Assembly (NCBI GenBank): GCA_001304875.1
Contig: BBZO01000008.1
Span: 40,757-104,756, forward strand
Direction of reading: 5' to 3'
Source of the DNA: Clostridia bacterium UC5.1-2E3
GTDB taxonomy: Bacteria > Bacillota > Clostridia > Lachnospirales > Lachnospiraceae
Length of the DNA stretch: 64,000 nt
In this document: piece after piece, positions 56,007-64,000 of the stretch
Numbering within the stretch: position 1 is the first letter of the stretch
Layout of the letters: each line of letters opens with the position of its first letter
Program-made: the position numbers and the translations under genes
The notes under the pieces: model-generated
Seen by the model: the letters and a program-made list of their open reading frames with translations, nothing else
Databases searched by the model: none
Told to the model about the DNA's origin: nothing

Positions 56007-56691
56007 GGTTTCCGTCCTTTACCACCACCAGCGAATAGTAGCTGGCCTCCTCCGGTATCTCCTCCGCGTCCGTATAGATTTTCTGGTTCTCCATGCCGCA
56101 GTTTTCCACCATAGCCGCCCGCAGCCCCTTACGCCTCAGCGCCTCCTTCACGGCGGGCATCCTGGACGCGGCCTTCATCAGCACTTTGGTGCCGGAAAGC
56201 TCCAGCGCCTCCTCGATCTCATAGGTGGAGGGGATGATGTGAAGCTGTTCGGAGCGGTCCGCCAGGCTGTCCCCCAGCTCGCCGCTGGCCGCACAGAAGG
56301 AGGGGACGCCGTTTACAATCTTCACGTCGTATCCCAGCTCCCGCACACGCCGGTGAATGTATATGTACGTGCTGTAAATGGTCGGGTCGCCCAGCGTCAG
56401 ATAGGCCACATCCTTTCCCGCCTCCAGCTCAGCGGCAATCTTCTCCGCCGCCGCCCCATAGGCCTCGCCAAGCACCTGTCTGTCCTTGGTCATGGGCGTG
56501 GAGAGCTCGAGGCATTTCTTCTCGTCCAGCCCCTTCACAATGCCTGCGGCGATCCGGTAGCTGACCGCTCCTTCTCTGCCGGAGGACGGCACGGCGATCA
56601 CCGGGCATTTTATGATCGTCTCCACCGCAAGATAGGTCATCAGCCTCGGGTCGCCGGGACCCACGCCGACGCCGTATAAAGTTCCCTTCAT
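55999..56691 (-). CDS. cobI: Precorrin-2 C20-methyltransferase (CobI/CbiL)
   Basis: 230 residues from ATG 56691; the open frame extending to 56838 is leader. SAM-binding GTLYGVGVGPGDPRLMT, DVAYLTLGDPTIYSTYIYIH and VNGVPSFCAASG are diagnostic of the tetrapyrrole methylase family, CbiL branch. Takes precorrin-2, made by the CobA half downstream, to precorrin-3A. Two stem-loops lie upstream at 56717-56736 and 56747-56783; no cobalamin riboswitch recognised. Intact. Confidence 0.85.
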   Translation of the reverse strand: MKGTLYGVGVGPGDPRLMTYLAVETIIKCPVIAVPSSGREGAVSYRIAAGIVKGLDEKKCLELSTPMTKDRQVLGEAYGAAAEKIAAELEAGKDVAYLTLGDPTIYSTYIYIHRRVRELGYDVKIVNGVPSFCAASGELGDSLADRSEQLHIIPSTYEIEEALELSGTKVLMKAASRMPAVKEALRRKGLRAAMVENCGMENQKIYTDAEEIPEEASYYSLVVVKDGNHD

Positions 56692-56797
56692 TCTGTCATT
56701 CCGCCTTTCTGTGTGCGGCCGCTCTGCGGGCGGCCGGATGAATAAATTATGCAAATCCAAAGTCTCATTTTGGATCTGCATAAAAAGTATATATCTT

Positions 56798-56834
56798 AAA
56801 AACGGGCATGTCTCCCGATTCGGGAAACACGCCC
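56798..56834 (-). terminator. Rho-independent terminator of the pyrF-pyrK-pyrD operon
   Basis: Minus strand GCGGGCGTGTTTCCCGA pairs with TCGGGAGACATGCCCG and is followed by TTTTTAAG. Starts about 30 bp past the pyrD stop. Confidence 0.85.
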
Positions 56835-56863
56835 GCAAATTTGTCCATCTATCTGCCGTCTGA

Positions 56864-57764
56864 CTACCGCACCGCGCCGATCAGATCGTTTATGTCCTCC
56901 ACGCCGTACCTTCTCATGTAGCCTCGATTCCTTTCGCGACCTCCACGGTGGCATAGGGGTTCGCAAAGTTGGCCGTGCCCACGGACACCGCGGTGGCGCC
57001 CGCCAGAATAAACTCCAGGCGTCCTCGGCGTTCATGATGCCGCCCATGCCGATGATCGGCACCTTCACCGCCTGGGCCACCTGGTAGACCATGCGCACCG
57101 CCACCGGCTTCACCGCCGGGCCGGACATGCCGCCGGTCTTATTTGCCAGGGCGAACGTCCGCCTGTGAATGTCGATCTTCATGCCCGTCAGCGTGTTGAT
57201 GAGGGATAAAACGTCGGCGCCTCCGGCCTCTGCGGCCTTCGCCATCACCGTGATATCCGTCACGTTGGGGCTTAATTTCATGATCACCGGCTGCTTTGCC
57301 ACCCTCTTCACGGCCTTTGTGATGGCCTCCACCGCCTTCGGGTCCTGTCCGAATGCGATGCCGCCCTCCTTCACGTTGGGGCAGGAAATGTTGATCTCCA
57401 GCATGTCCACCGGCTCGTCCGCCAGGCGCTCCACCACATCCACGTAATCCTCAGTGGTCTTGCCGCAGACATTGACGATGATCTTCGTGTCAAACTGCTT
57501 AAGAAACGGGATATCCCGCTTCACAAACACGTCGATGCCGGGATTCTGCAGGCCGATGGCGTTTAACATGCCGCCGTAGGTCTCTGCGATCCTGGGGGTG
57601 GGGTTGCCGGGCCACGGCACGTTGGCCACGCCCTTGGTCACCACGGCTCCCAGCTGATTCAGATCCACAAGCTCACCGTACTCCGCGCCGGAGCCGAAGG
57701 TTCCGGACGCTGTCATCACAGGATTTTTGAGCTCCACGCCCGCCAGATTCACTCTCGTGTTCAT
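56864..57764 (-). CDS. pyrD: Dihydroorotate dehydrogenase, class 1B catalytic subunit
   Basis: FMN enzyme oxidising dihydroorotate, with PyrK as electron partner. [21 protein letters not shown] start, [18 protein letters not shown] (class 1B active-site Cys in NISCPN), KLSPNVTDI and [11 protein letters not shown]. Breaks near 57018 and 56921; repaired ending is [13 protein letters not shown] at TAG 56864-56866. ATG overlaps the pyrK stop as TGATG. Confidence 0.92.
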
Positions 57765-58531
57765 CAAAGCTCCACCTCCTCGGCTAAAAATACGGGGCCG
57801 TCCTTGCAGATTCTCTTATTGTGCACGTGGGAGTGCTCATCCACGTCCTTCGACTGACAGACGCAGGCCAGACACGCGCCGATGCCGCAGGCCATACGCT
57901 CCTCCAGAGAAATATAGCAGGTGATGCCGTTCTCCGCCGCGTAGGCCTTGATGGCCCGGAGCATGGGCGTGGGGCCGCAGGCGAAAATCACGTCCGCCGT
58001 AAGGCCGTTGGCCCTGACGGCATCCAGCACATTTCCCTTCGTACCCACAGAGCCGTCCTCGGTGGCCACGTACACCGCACCGTATTTCTCCATCTCATCC
58101 TTCAAAAAGGTCTGTCCGTCCCGGTAGCCCAGCACAAACTGCGCCTCGCCGCCAAGCTGCTTTCCCAGCTCCAGCATGGGCGGGATACCGATGCCGCCGC
58201 CGATCAGGAACGCCTTCTTTCCAGTGAGCGGGAACCCGTTTCCTAAAGGCCCCATGATCTCCACCGGGTCGCCGGCCTTATAAGCGGAAAATTCCGCCGT
58301 GCCCGCCCCGGCAATGCGGTAGACGATGCGCAGGCGTCCGTTTTCCTTATCGATCTCGCAGATGCTGATGGGGCGCGGGAGAAGCCTTGCGCCGTCGCGG
58401 GAGTACACCGAAATAAACTGTCCCGGCTTCGCCTCCTTCGCGATCTCCTCCGCCTCCATCCACATGCTGTATATATCTGCGGCCAGGGCCTCCTGGGAGA
58501 CCACTGCCGCCGTCATTTTTCTGTGTGCCAT
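57764..58531 (-). CDS. pyrK: Dihydroorotate dehydrogenase electron transfer subunit
   Basis: 255 residues. FAD/NAD module (LLPRPISICEID, FLIGGGIGIPPMLELGK, FACGPTPMLRAI) and a C-terminal [2Fe-2S] site with Cys in ACGIGACLACVCQSK and RICKDGPVF. Passes electrons from PyrD to NAD. Intact; 9 bp after pyrF. Confidence 0.95.
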   Translation of the reverse strand: MAHRKMTAAVVSQEALAADIYSMWMEAEEIAKEAKPGQFISVYSRDGARLLPRPISICEIDKENGRLRIVYRIAGAGTAEFSAYKAGDPVEIMGPLGNGFPLTGKKAFLIGGGIGIPPMLELGKQLGGEAQFVLGYRDGQTFLKDEMEKYGAVYVATEDGSVGTKGNVLDAVRANGLTADVIFACGPTPMLRAIKAYAAENGITCYISLEERMACGIGACLACVCQSKDVDEHSHVHNKRICKDGPVFLAEEVEL

Positions 58532-58540
58532 CTGTCCCTC

Positions 58541-59457
58541 CTACAGTACGCGGTTAATATCGGCCACCATGTCCTTCACGGCCTGTCTGGACGCCTCGCC
58601 GAAGCGCTCCGGTCCGAACTCTCTGTACTTCTCCTGCTTATAGGCGGCGATGATGCCTCTGGAGGAGTTGACCACCGCTCCCAGTCCGTCCTCGTTAAAG
58701 CAGTGTCTTAAGTCCTCGGCGGTACCTCCCTGCGCGCCGTAGCCGGGCACCAGGAAATATGTATGGGGCATGAGCTTTCTCAGCACCTTGCTCATCTCCG
58801 GGTAAGTGGCTCCCACCACGGCGCCCACGTTGCTGTAGGCTCCGTCCATGCTGGCACTTCCCCACTCCACGACCTTCTCCGCCACCAGCTCATAGAGCGG
58901 ACGGCCGTCGATCAGACGATCCTGGAACTCGCCGCTGGACGGGTTGGAGGTCTTGACCAGAACGAAAAGGCCCTTGTCAAACTCGTTGCAGGCGTCCACA
59001 AACGGCTTGATGCCGTCGGTTCCCAGGTAAGGATTCACGGTGATGAACTCGGTGTCGAAGCCGGAGCACACGTTGTTTCCAACCTTCACGCGCCCGATAT
59101 GCCCCGTGGCGTAGGCCGCGGAGGTGGAGCCGATGTCGCCGCGCTTCACGTCGCCGATGACGATGAGGCCCTTCTCCTGGCAGTAGTCCACGGTTTTCTT
59201 GTATGCCTTAAGGCCCTCGATGCCGAACTGCTCGTACATGGCGATCTGGGGCTTCACGGAAGGGATCAGATCCAGGTGTGGTCGATGATCTCCTTATTGT
59301 ACTGCCAGATGGCCTCGGCGGCGCCTTCAAGCGTCTCGCCGCAGGTCCCGTAGGCGGCCTCTAAAATGTGCTCCGGAATGTAGTTTAACATCGGATCGAG
59401 GCCGACGCAGATGGGCGCCTTGGTCTCCTGTATCTTCTGTATCAGACGGTTTATCAT
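58541..59457 (-). CDS. pyrF: Orotidine-5'-phosphate decarboxylase (type 2)
   Basis: Last step to UMP. About 305 residues, the longer type 2 form: PICVGLDPMLNYIPEHI, catalytic GDVKRGDIGSTSAAYA (Lys and Asp), FLVPGYGAQGGTAEDL and NSSRGIIAAYK. One break near 59275 separates DHTW from DLIPSVKPQIAMYE. ATG 59457 follows AAGGAGGA. Confidence 0.93.
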
Positions 59458-59489
59458 AGCATCCTCCTTGAATGTTCTTCGTTTTTCTT

Positions 59490-59518
59490 ATATTACCACA
59501 GGGGCGATTGGTTGACAA
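59490..59518 (-). promoter_or_regulatory. Predicted promoter of pyrF-pyrK-pyrD
   Basis: Minus strand TTGTCA (59513-59518), 17-bp spacer, TAATAT (59490-59495); the transcript leader is only about 25 nt, which leaves no room for a PyrR attenuator. Confidence 0.6.
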
Positions 59519-59524
59519 GACAAA

Positions 59525-60286
59525 CTAATGCAGCGTCACCGTCGCCACATACTCGCCGCTCTTATAATTCTTCCCCTCGTACTGCTCGTCAGTGGAGGTG
59601 ATAAGCTCCAGCCACAGCTCCTCCGCCGCCAGCATGATGTGGGACATCATGATGCCCATGCTGATCTCCCGCATGCCGTCCAGCATCTTCACGGACAGCG
59701 CCGGTTTTCTGGAGAAAATGTAGATGCGGTTGGAGTAGACGATGAACCGCCAGGGCTGTGTGTTCATGGCCGACGGAGCCAGGCGGGCGGCCTTCAGGAC
59801 GGTCTTTATCTGCTCCCCGGCCTCCTCCTTGAACACGCACAGCTCGCTTAAGGGCAGACGCTTGGCCAATGGGCTGTCCCGGTAGAGCTTTCCCTCCGGA
59901 TAGCCGAAGGCCACCACCATCACGCGGCGCATGCCGTCCATCAACGGCACGCCCATGCGGCTCCCGCCCAGGTAACAGCTGCCGATGCCCTTCGCCGCCA
60001 TGTAGAGCACAATCTGTTCCAGCATGTACCCGGCATTTCTCTCGTAACCCTTCCCCTGCTCCGAGTAAAACAGCAGATAGTAGGGGGCCTCCACCTTCCA
60101 GAGCCCCTTTAAATCCGGTTTCTTTCTGGTGCAGTCGATGATCTGCACTTCCACTCTCAGCTGGTCATTTAACGCCGCCGCCTTGCCGGCAAACGCCTTT
60201 ATCTTCTCCAGAACCGCCTCCGGAATCCTCTCGCTGGTGTATTTTCTCACCGATTTTCTGTTGTATATCGCCTCATATAAATTCAT
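59525..60286 (-). CDS. Nitroreductase-family protein (TM1586 type)
   Basis: 253 residues. Flavin-binding start AIYNRKSVRKYTSERIP, then ARLAPSAMNTQPWRFIVY, the second FMN motif, which occurs mid-protein as in the putative TM nitroreductase group (two half-domains). GIGSCYLGGSRMG fits the central helix. ATG 60286; a GTG at 60295 is possible. Substrate unknown. Intact. Confidence 0.82.
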   Translation of the reverse strand: MNLYEAIYNRKSVRKYTSERIPEAVLEKIKAFAGKAAALNDQLRVEVQIIDCTRKKPDLKGLWKVEAPYYLLFYSEQGKGYERNAGYMLEQIVLYMAAKGIGSCYLGGSRMGVPLMDGMRRVMVVAFGYPEGKLYRDSPLAKRLPLSELCVFKEEAGEQIKTVLKAARLAPSAMNTQPWRFIVYSNRIYIFSRKPALSVKMLDGMREISMGIMMSHIMLAAEELWLELITSTDEQYEGKNYKSGEYVATVTLH

Positions 60287-60306
60287 ACCCGCCACATCCT
60301 CACTGC

Positions 60307-62107
60307 TTATCTGCTCTTTAACAAATGTTCAAACTCATCCAGTATCTCCCCGAAGAAGCGAAGCGCCTCCTCCACCGGCTGGGGCTTCTCCATGTCCACG
60401 CCCGCCAGCTTCAGAAGCTCGATGCGTCCGGGAACAGCCGCCCTTCAGAAATTCAAAATAGCCGTCCAGCGCCATTTTCCCTTCCTTCAGAATCCGGCTC
60501 GAAATGGCGATGGCCGCCGAAATCCCGTCGCGTACTGATAGACGTAAAACGGCGTGTAAAAATGGGGAATCCGCTCCCACTCGTAATCGATATCCTCGTC
60601 GATAACCATATCCGGCCCGAAATACTCCTCATTCAGTTTCCGGTAAATCCCGCAGAGCGCCTCCGCTGTCAGCGCCTCTCTGGCCTGCGCCTTCCGGTGT
60701 ACGATGTCCTCAAACTCCGCAAACATGGTCTGCCGAAACAGCGTCCCGCGAAAACTCTCCATAAAATGGTTTAAAAGATAGAGCTTCTCCTCCCTGGACT
60801 CCGCCTTTTTAAGCAGGTGCCGGATCAGAAGCGCCTCGTTGCAGGTGGACGCCACCTCCGCCACGAAAATCCGGTAGCCCGCGTAGGTGTAGGGCTGGCT
60901 GTGGTTGGAGTACCAGGAGTGAAGGGAATGCCCCATCTCGTGGGCCAGCGTGAACACGTGATCCAGCGTGCCGTTGTAGTTTAAGAGCACGTAGGGGTGA
61001 CTTCCGTAGGTGCCCCAGGAGTAGGCCCCGCTGCGCTTTCCCTCGTTTTCATAAATGTCGATCCACCGGCTGTCAAAGCCCTCCTTGAGAAGGGCCAGGT
61101 ACTCGCCGCCCAGAGGCGCCAGCCCCTCCAGCACCATCTCCTTGGCCCGCTCGAAGGAAATGGCCTCCTCCGGCATCTCCGTCAGCGGCACGTAGGCGTC
61201 GTACATGTGAAGCTCAGATACACCCAGCGCCTCCTTCCGCAGACGGCAGTATCGGTGCATCAGCGGCAGGAACCGGTGTACCGTCTCAATCAGATTGTCG
61301 TAAACCTCCTCCGGGATCTCATTTCCGTGCAGGTACATGGCCCGGCTGGAGGGGTATTTTCTGGTCTCCGCGTAGAATACCGCCTGCTTTAAGTTGGCGG
61401 CAAAACAGGAGGCCAACGTATTCTTATACTGGCGGTAGCTCTTATACATGGAATGAAACGCCGACTCTCTCAGCACCCGGTCACGGCTCTGCATCAGAGC
61501 GATGTAGCGCCGTGTGTCACCGTCACCTGGTTTCCCTTCCCATCGATGGCCGGATCAAACTGGATGTCCGCATTGTTGAACATCCCAAAAATCTGCGCCG
61601 GATTCTGGGTCGCCTCCATGGACCGGGCCAGAATCTCCTCGATGGCCGGGTCAAGGGTGTGCTCCCGCCTCTTACCTATCTGCTCCAACAGGCGTTCGTA
61701 GCGCAGAAGCTCCGGCGTCTGGCGGATAAATTCTTTCATCGTCCCGTCCGGAATCTCCAGAATCTCCGGCACGATAAATGCGGAGAGCCCCGCGGCCTGG
61801 CAGCTGAGCGCGTCCGCCCGGTCGGTGTACTCCTGATATTTCTGATTCCCCGTATCCTGGTCCAGAGACTGCTTCGCGTACACGTAGAGCGTCTCGATAT
61901 CCTGGGATATCCCGTCGTCAAATGCCAGACAGTCGCAGAGCGCCTGCCCGTCTTCTTTTATTTTCCCCTGGAAACTTCTGTATGTCTCCAGTCTGTCCTT
62001 CGTCCCCTTAAAAGCTCCTCCCAGACCTGGTCGGAGGGCATCATAGCCCCCAGATCCCAGGTGTCCTCCGGGCGGATTTCGTCACGTTTTTTAAGGCTCT
62101 CTCCCAT
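60307..62107 (-). CDS. pepF: Oligoendopeptidase F (M3B)
   Basis: Cytosolic zinc metallopeptidase degrading oligopeptides, about 600 residues. Start MGESLKKRDEIRPEDTWDL; zinc site TLAHEMGHSLHSWYSN with third ligand Glu in FVAEVASTCNEALL; late FYVYQYATGFSAAIAI. Breaks near 62008, 61508, 60523 (T4 to T3) and 60433; repaired end EEALRFFGEILDEFEHL. ATG 62107 follows TAGGAGG. Confidence 0.9.
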
Positions 62108-62117
62108 ATTTTACCTC

Positions 62118-62813
62118 CTAAATCAGTCCCGAGACAAGCGGCACAACCACCACGGTCATAATCCCGGCCACCGCAATGGCCAGACTGCTCATGGCTCCCT
62201 CGATCTCTCCCAGAGACAGGGCCTTGGCCGTCCCGATGGCGTGGGCCGCAGTCCCCAGAGCCAGCCCCTTAGCGATGGGCTCCTCCAGCTTCGCCAGACG
62301 GAAAATGAACTCCGCGGCGATATTTCCCAGAATCCCGGTCACGATGATGCTGGCCACCGTCAGCGTCACGATGCCGCCGGCCTCCTCACTGACGCCCATG
62401 CCGATGGCCGTGGTGATGGATTTGGGGAGCAGCGTCACGTAGTGGACGTGGCTCATCTTAAACAGCGCGCACATGGCAAAAATGCTGGCCGCACTGCCCG
62501 CAACTCCCGCAGTGATAGCCGCAAAAACCGCCAGCGCCTCCCTCTTTAAGAGCTCCAGCTGCTTATAGAGCGGGATCGCCAGACAGACCGTGGCCGGCGT
62601 CAGCAGAAAGCTCACGAAGCTCCCTCCCACATTATAGTCATCATAGTCGATGTGAAAGAACGACAAAATGGCGATCACCGCCACAATGGCCACCAGCAGC
62701 GGGTTAAAGACCGCAAATCCCGTCTTTTCCCGGAGCCAGATCCCGAACAGGTACGCGCCCAGACTTACGAGCACGCCGAAGTACAGGGACTGGCAGATTG
62801 TATCCTTAATCAT
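62118..62813 (-). CDS. lrgB: LrgB-family membrane protein
   Basis: 231 residues, about eight TM segments. LLTPATVCLAIPLYKQLELLK, LLPKSITTAIGMGVSEEAGG and GLALGTAAHAIGTAKAL are LrgB/CidB motifs. Acts with the LrgA protein in murein hydrolase control or pyruvate-type transport. Overlaps lrgA by 8 bp. Intact. Confidence 0.93.
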   Translation of the reverse strand: MIKDTICQSLYFGVLVSLGAYLFGIWLREKTGFAVFNPLLVAIVAVIAILSFFHIDYDDYNVGGSFVSFLLTPATVCLAIPLYKQLELLKREALAVFAAITAGVAGSAASIFAMCALFKMSHVHYVTLLPKSITTAIGMGVSEEAGGIVTLTVASIIVTGILGNIAAEFIFRLAKLEEPIAKGLALGTAAHAIGTAKALSLGEIEGAMSSLAIAVAGIMTVVVVPLVSGLI

Positions 62814-63171
62814 TATGTTTACCCTTTTTTCCTTTTCTAATTATGACCTGCGCAGTTTTTCCGGTGACGATCATCACGAACACCGTGGACACGGCGGTCA
62901 CCGTCACAAACGGCACCAGCAGCGGCCGCAGCGCCTCCGCCTCCTTCATGAGCGCCGCACCCGCCGGGATGAACATGACCGGCATGGTGTCCAGAAGGAA
63001 ATTTCCCGTGCGCTCCACATCCTCCAGCCGTACCACGCCTGCACAGAGCAGGGCAAGCAGAATAAAAAGCCCGTAGACGCCCGCCGGGACGGGGAACGGC
63101 AGGCTGACATTTAACAGCTCCCCCACAAGTGTGATGCCGAATATAATCACGCATTCTTTTATGAGTTTCAT
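62806..63171 (-). CDS. lrgA: LrgA/CidA-family holin-like protein
   Basis: 121 residues, four TM segments. FGITLVGELLNVSLPFPVPA, VYGLFILLALLC and MPVMFIPAGAALM match LrgA/CidA. Small holin-like partner of LrgB. No LytSR two-component genes are seen nearby. Intact. Confidence 0.9.
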   Translation of the reverse strand: MKLIKECVIIFGITLVGELLNVSLPFPVPAGVYGLFILLALLCAGVVRLEDVERTGNFLLDTMPVMFIPAGAALMKEAEALRPLLVPFVTVTAVSTVFVMIVTGKTAQVIIRKGKKGKHND

Positions 63172-63218
63172 CGTTTACAGATCTCCTATCGTGTGAACGC
63201 AGTTTCCTGCTACATAAT

Positions 63219-63251
63219 AATAGCGCCGGTTCCGGTACCGACGCTACTATT
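63219..63251 (-). terminator. Hairpin terminator downstream of the cytidylate-kinase-like gene
   Basis: AATAGCGCCGGT and ACCG-ACGCTACTATT form an imperfect long stem about 44 bp past the stop, with an A/T-rich flank. Confidence 0.6.
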
Positions 63252-63294
63252 CTAACACTGCCTATTTAATGAAACAATATGTTATTTCATATTT

Positions 63295-63926
63295 TTATTC
63301 CAAAACTTCGTCGATGCCGTCCATGGCCAGATACATGGCCCGGATGGCGTTCACGGTGTTCTCCATCCCTAGGAGAGACACGTTGAAAATGACCTGGTGG
63401 GCACTGCGGTCGCCCCATTTCCGGTCGGTGTACTTCTCGTAATACTGGCGGCGGCTCTTGTCCATCTCGCGGATGGCCTCCTTCGCCGAGCGCTCGCCCA
63501 GCTCGTACCGCTCCATGATCCGCTTCACCCGGTCCTCCATGGAGGCGCAGATGAAAATGTTAAGACACGCCGGATGCCCGCGCAGCACGTAGTCGGCGCA
63601 CCGCCCCACGATGACGCAGGGCCTGTCTTTCACCAGGGACTTGATGATCGCGGACTGGACGATGAACATGCCGTCGTTTAAGGCCATGCCGTAGCCGGCC
63701 ACCGAGTTGGGCCGTTTGGGCACCCAGTAGCTCTCAAGGAAACGGCTCAGCGCCTTCTCATCCACCTGCTCTAAGTGAAACGAATCCACGCCCATTTTTC
63801 CGAGGCCATCTCCACCAGCTGGCGGTCAAAGCATGGAATGTCAAGGAGCTTCGCCACGCGCTCTCCGATCTCGCGGCCGCCGCTGCCGAACTCGCGGCCA
63901 ATGGTTATCACTTTATTGTTCGCCAT
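63295..63926 (-). CDS. Cytidylate-kinase-like family protein
   Basis: About 211 residues. VITIGREFGSGGREIGERVAKLL is a P-loop variant (GREFGSGG) of the cytidylate-kinase-like family; CVIVGRCADYVLRGHP and the LID-type RVKRIMERYELGERSAKEAI follow. One break near 63797 (A6 to A5) joins ASEK to MGVDSFHLEQ. ATG 63926 follows AAGGGGGA. Probable nucleotide kinase; substrate unproven. Confidence 0.84.
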
Positions 63927-64000
63927 ATGTAGTCCCCCTTTCCTGTTATGTTTATTATAGCTTATTTGTCGGACAAATGGAAGGGGGTAACGCGCTCTTG

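Noticed and set aside
56692..56796. Cobalamin riboswitch before cobI
   Set aside because: Only about 100 nt with two simple hairpins and no B12-box-like sequence.
61512..62549. 345-codon open frame antisense to pepF and lrgB
   Set aside because: Crosses two recognised genes on the other strand, H/R/Q-rich composition typical of antisense frames in GC-rich DNA.
63966..63980. ATTTGTC-G-GACAAAT palindrome at the window edge
   Set aside because: Perfect but short, with no visible downstream context; not enough to call an operator.

Overview
The window reads as a chromosomal stretch of a Gram-positive, probably spore-forming member of the Clostridia, most likely Lachnospiraceae. The basis is the arrangement mraZ-rsmH-ftsL-two class B PBPs-mraY-murD-ftsW-murA, a class 1B dihydroorotate dehydrogenase with PyrK, strong GGAGG ribosome-binding sites, a fused CobA-HemD, and rather GC-rich housekeeping genes interrupted by AT-rich accessory islands. 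Genus cannot be fixed from the sequence alone. No rRNA, tRNA, CRISPR array or complete insertion sequence was seen.

Layout. 0-10.1 kb: division and cell-wall (dcw) operon on the minus strand with a four-box MraZ operator at its head. 10.1-10.5 kb: a large structured inverted repeat (element E1). 10.5-13.2 kb: a small membrane protein, an MFS exporter and an AraC-GNAT fusion. 13.3-14.6 kb: AT-rich PanA (DUF4065)/KilA-N gene pair. 14.7-19.6 kb: BMP-type nucleoside ABC transporter. 19.7-24.3 kb: argCJBD with a tandem ARG-box promoter. 24.4-32.7 kb: diguanylate cyclase, XRE-zinc-ribbon regulator, LysR-glutaminase-AGCS symporter operon, second structured element (E2) and ftsH. 32.8-36.4 kb: MarR regulator, then an AT-rich toxin-antitoxin island (VbhA/Fic and MqsR-like/PanA) bounded by two copies of a hairpin repeat. 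36.4-42.5 kb: TRAP transporter operon with DapA-like and ProC-like enzymes and a divergent MerR-type regulator. 42.6-43.5 kb: lone PBECR4-type nuclease gene plus repeats. 43.6-47.2 kb: purE-purM-purN-purD. 47.2-50.2 kb: M29 aminopeptidase and small membrane proteins. 50.2-51.8 kb: pyrE and a Phd/VapC pair. 51.8-56.7 kb: cobI, ABC exporter, hemC, cobA-hemD. 56.8-59.5 kb: pyrF-pyrK-pyrD. 59.5-64 kb: nitroreductase, pepF, lrgAB, cytidylate-kinase-like protein.

A technical feature dominates interpretation. About 45 single-base frame breaks occur in genes that are otherwise intact and essential (murA, murD, rsmH, ftsH, purM, purE, pyrD, pyrF and others). Nearly all can be healed by adding one base to a short homopolymer (A5 to A6, G3 to G4, T6 to T7). 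This is the signature of uncorrected long-read assembly, not pseudogenisation, so I annotate these genes as whole CDSs and give the break positions.

Two items stand out biologically. E1 and E2 are two copies of a dispersed element whose core can fold into a three-way junction, with paired arms that differ in sequence between copies but remain complementary. The other is a concentration of toxin-antitoxin-like loci, including two genes with the PanA (DUF4065) domain: one coupled to a KilA-N gene by a TAATG stop/start, the other fused to an MqsA-like N-terminus behind an MqsR-like toxin whose promoter is covered by a perfect 28-bp palindrome.
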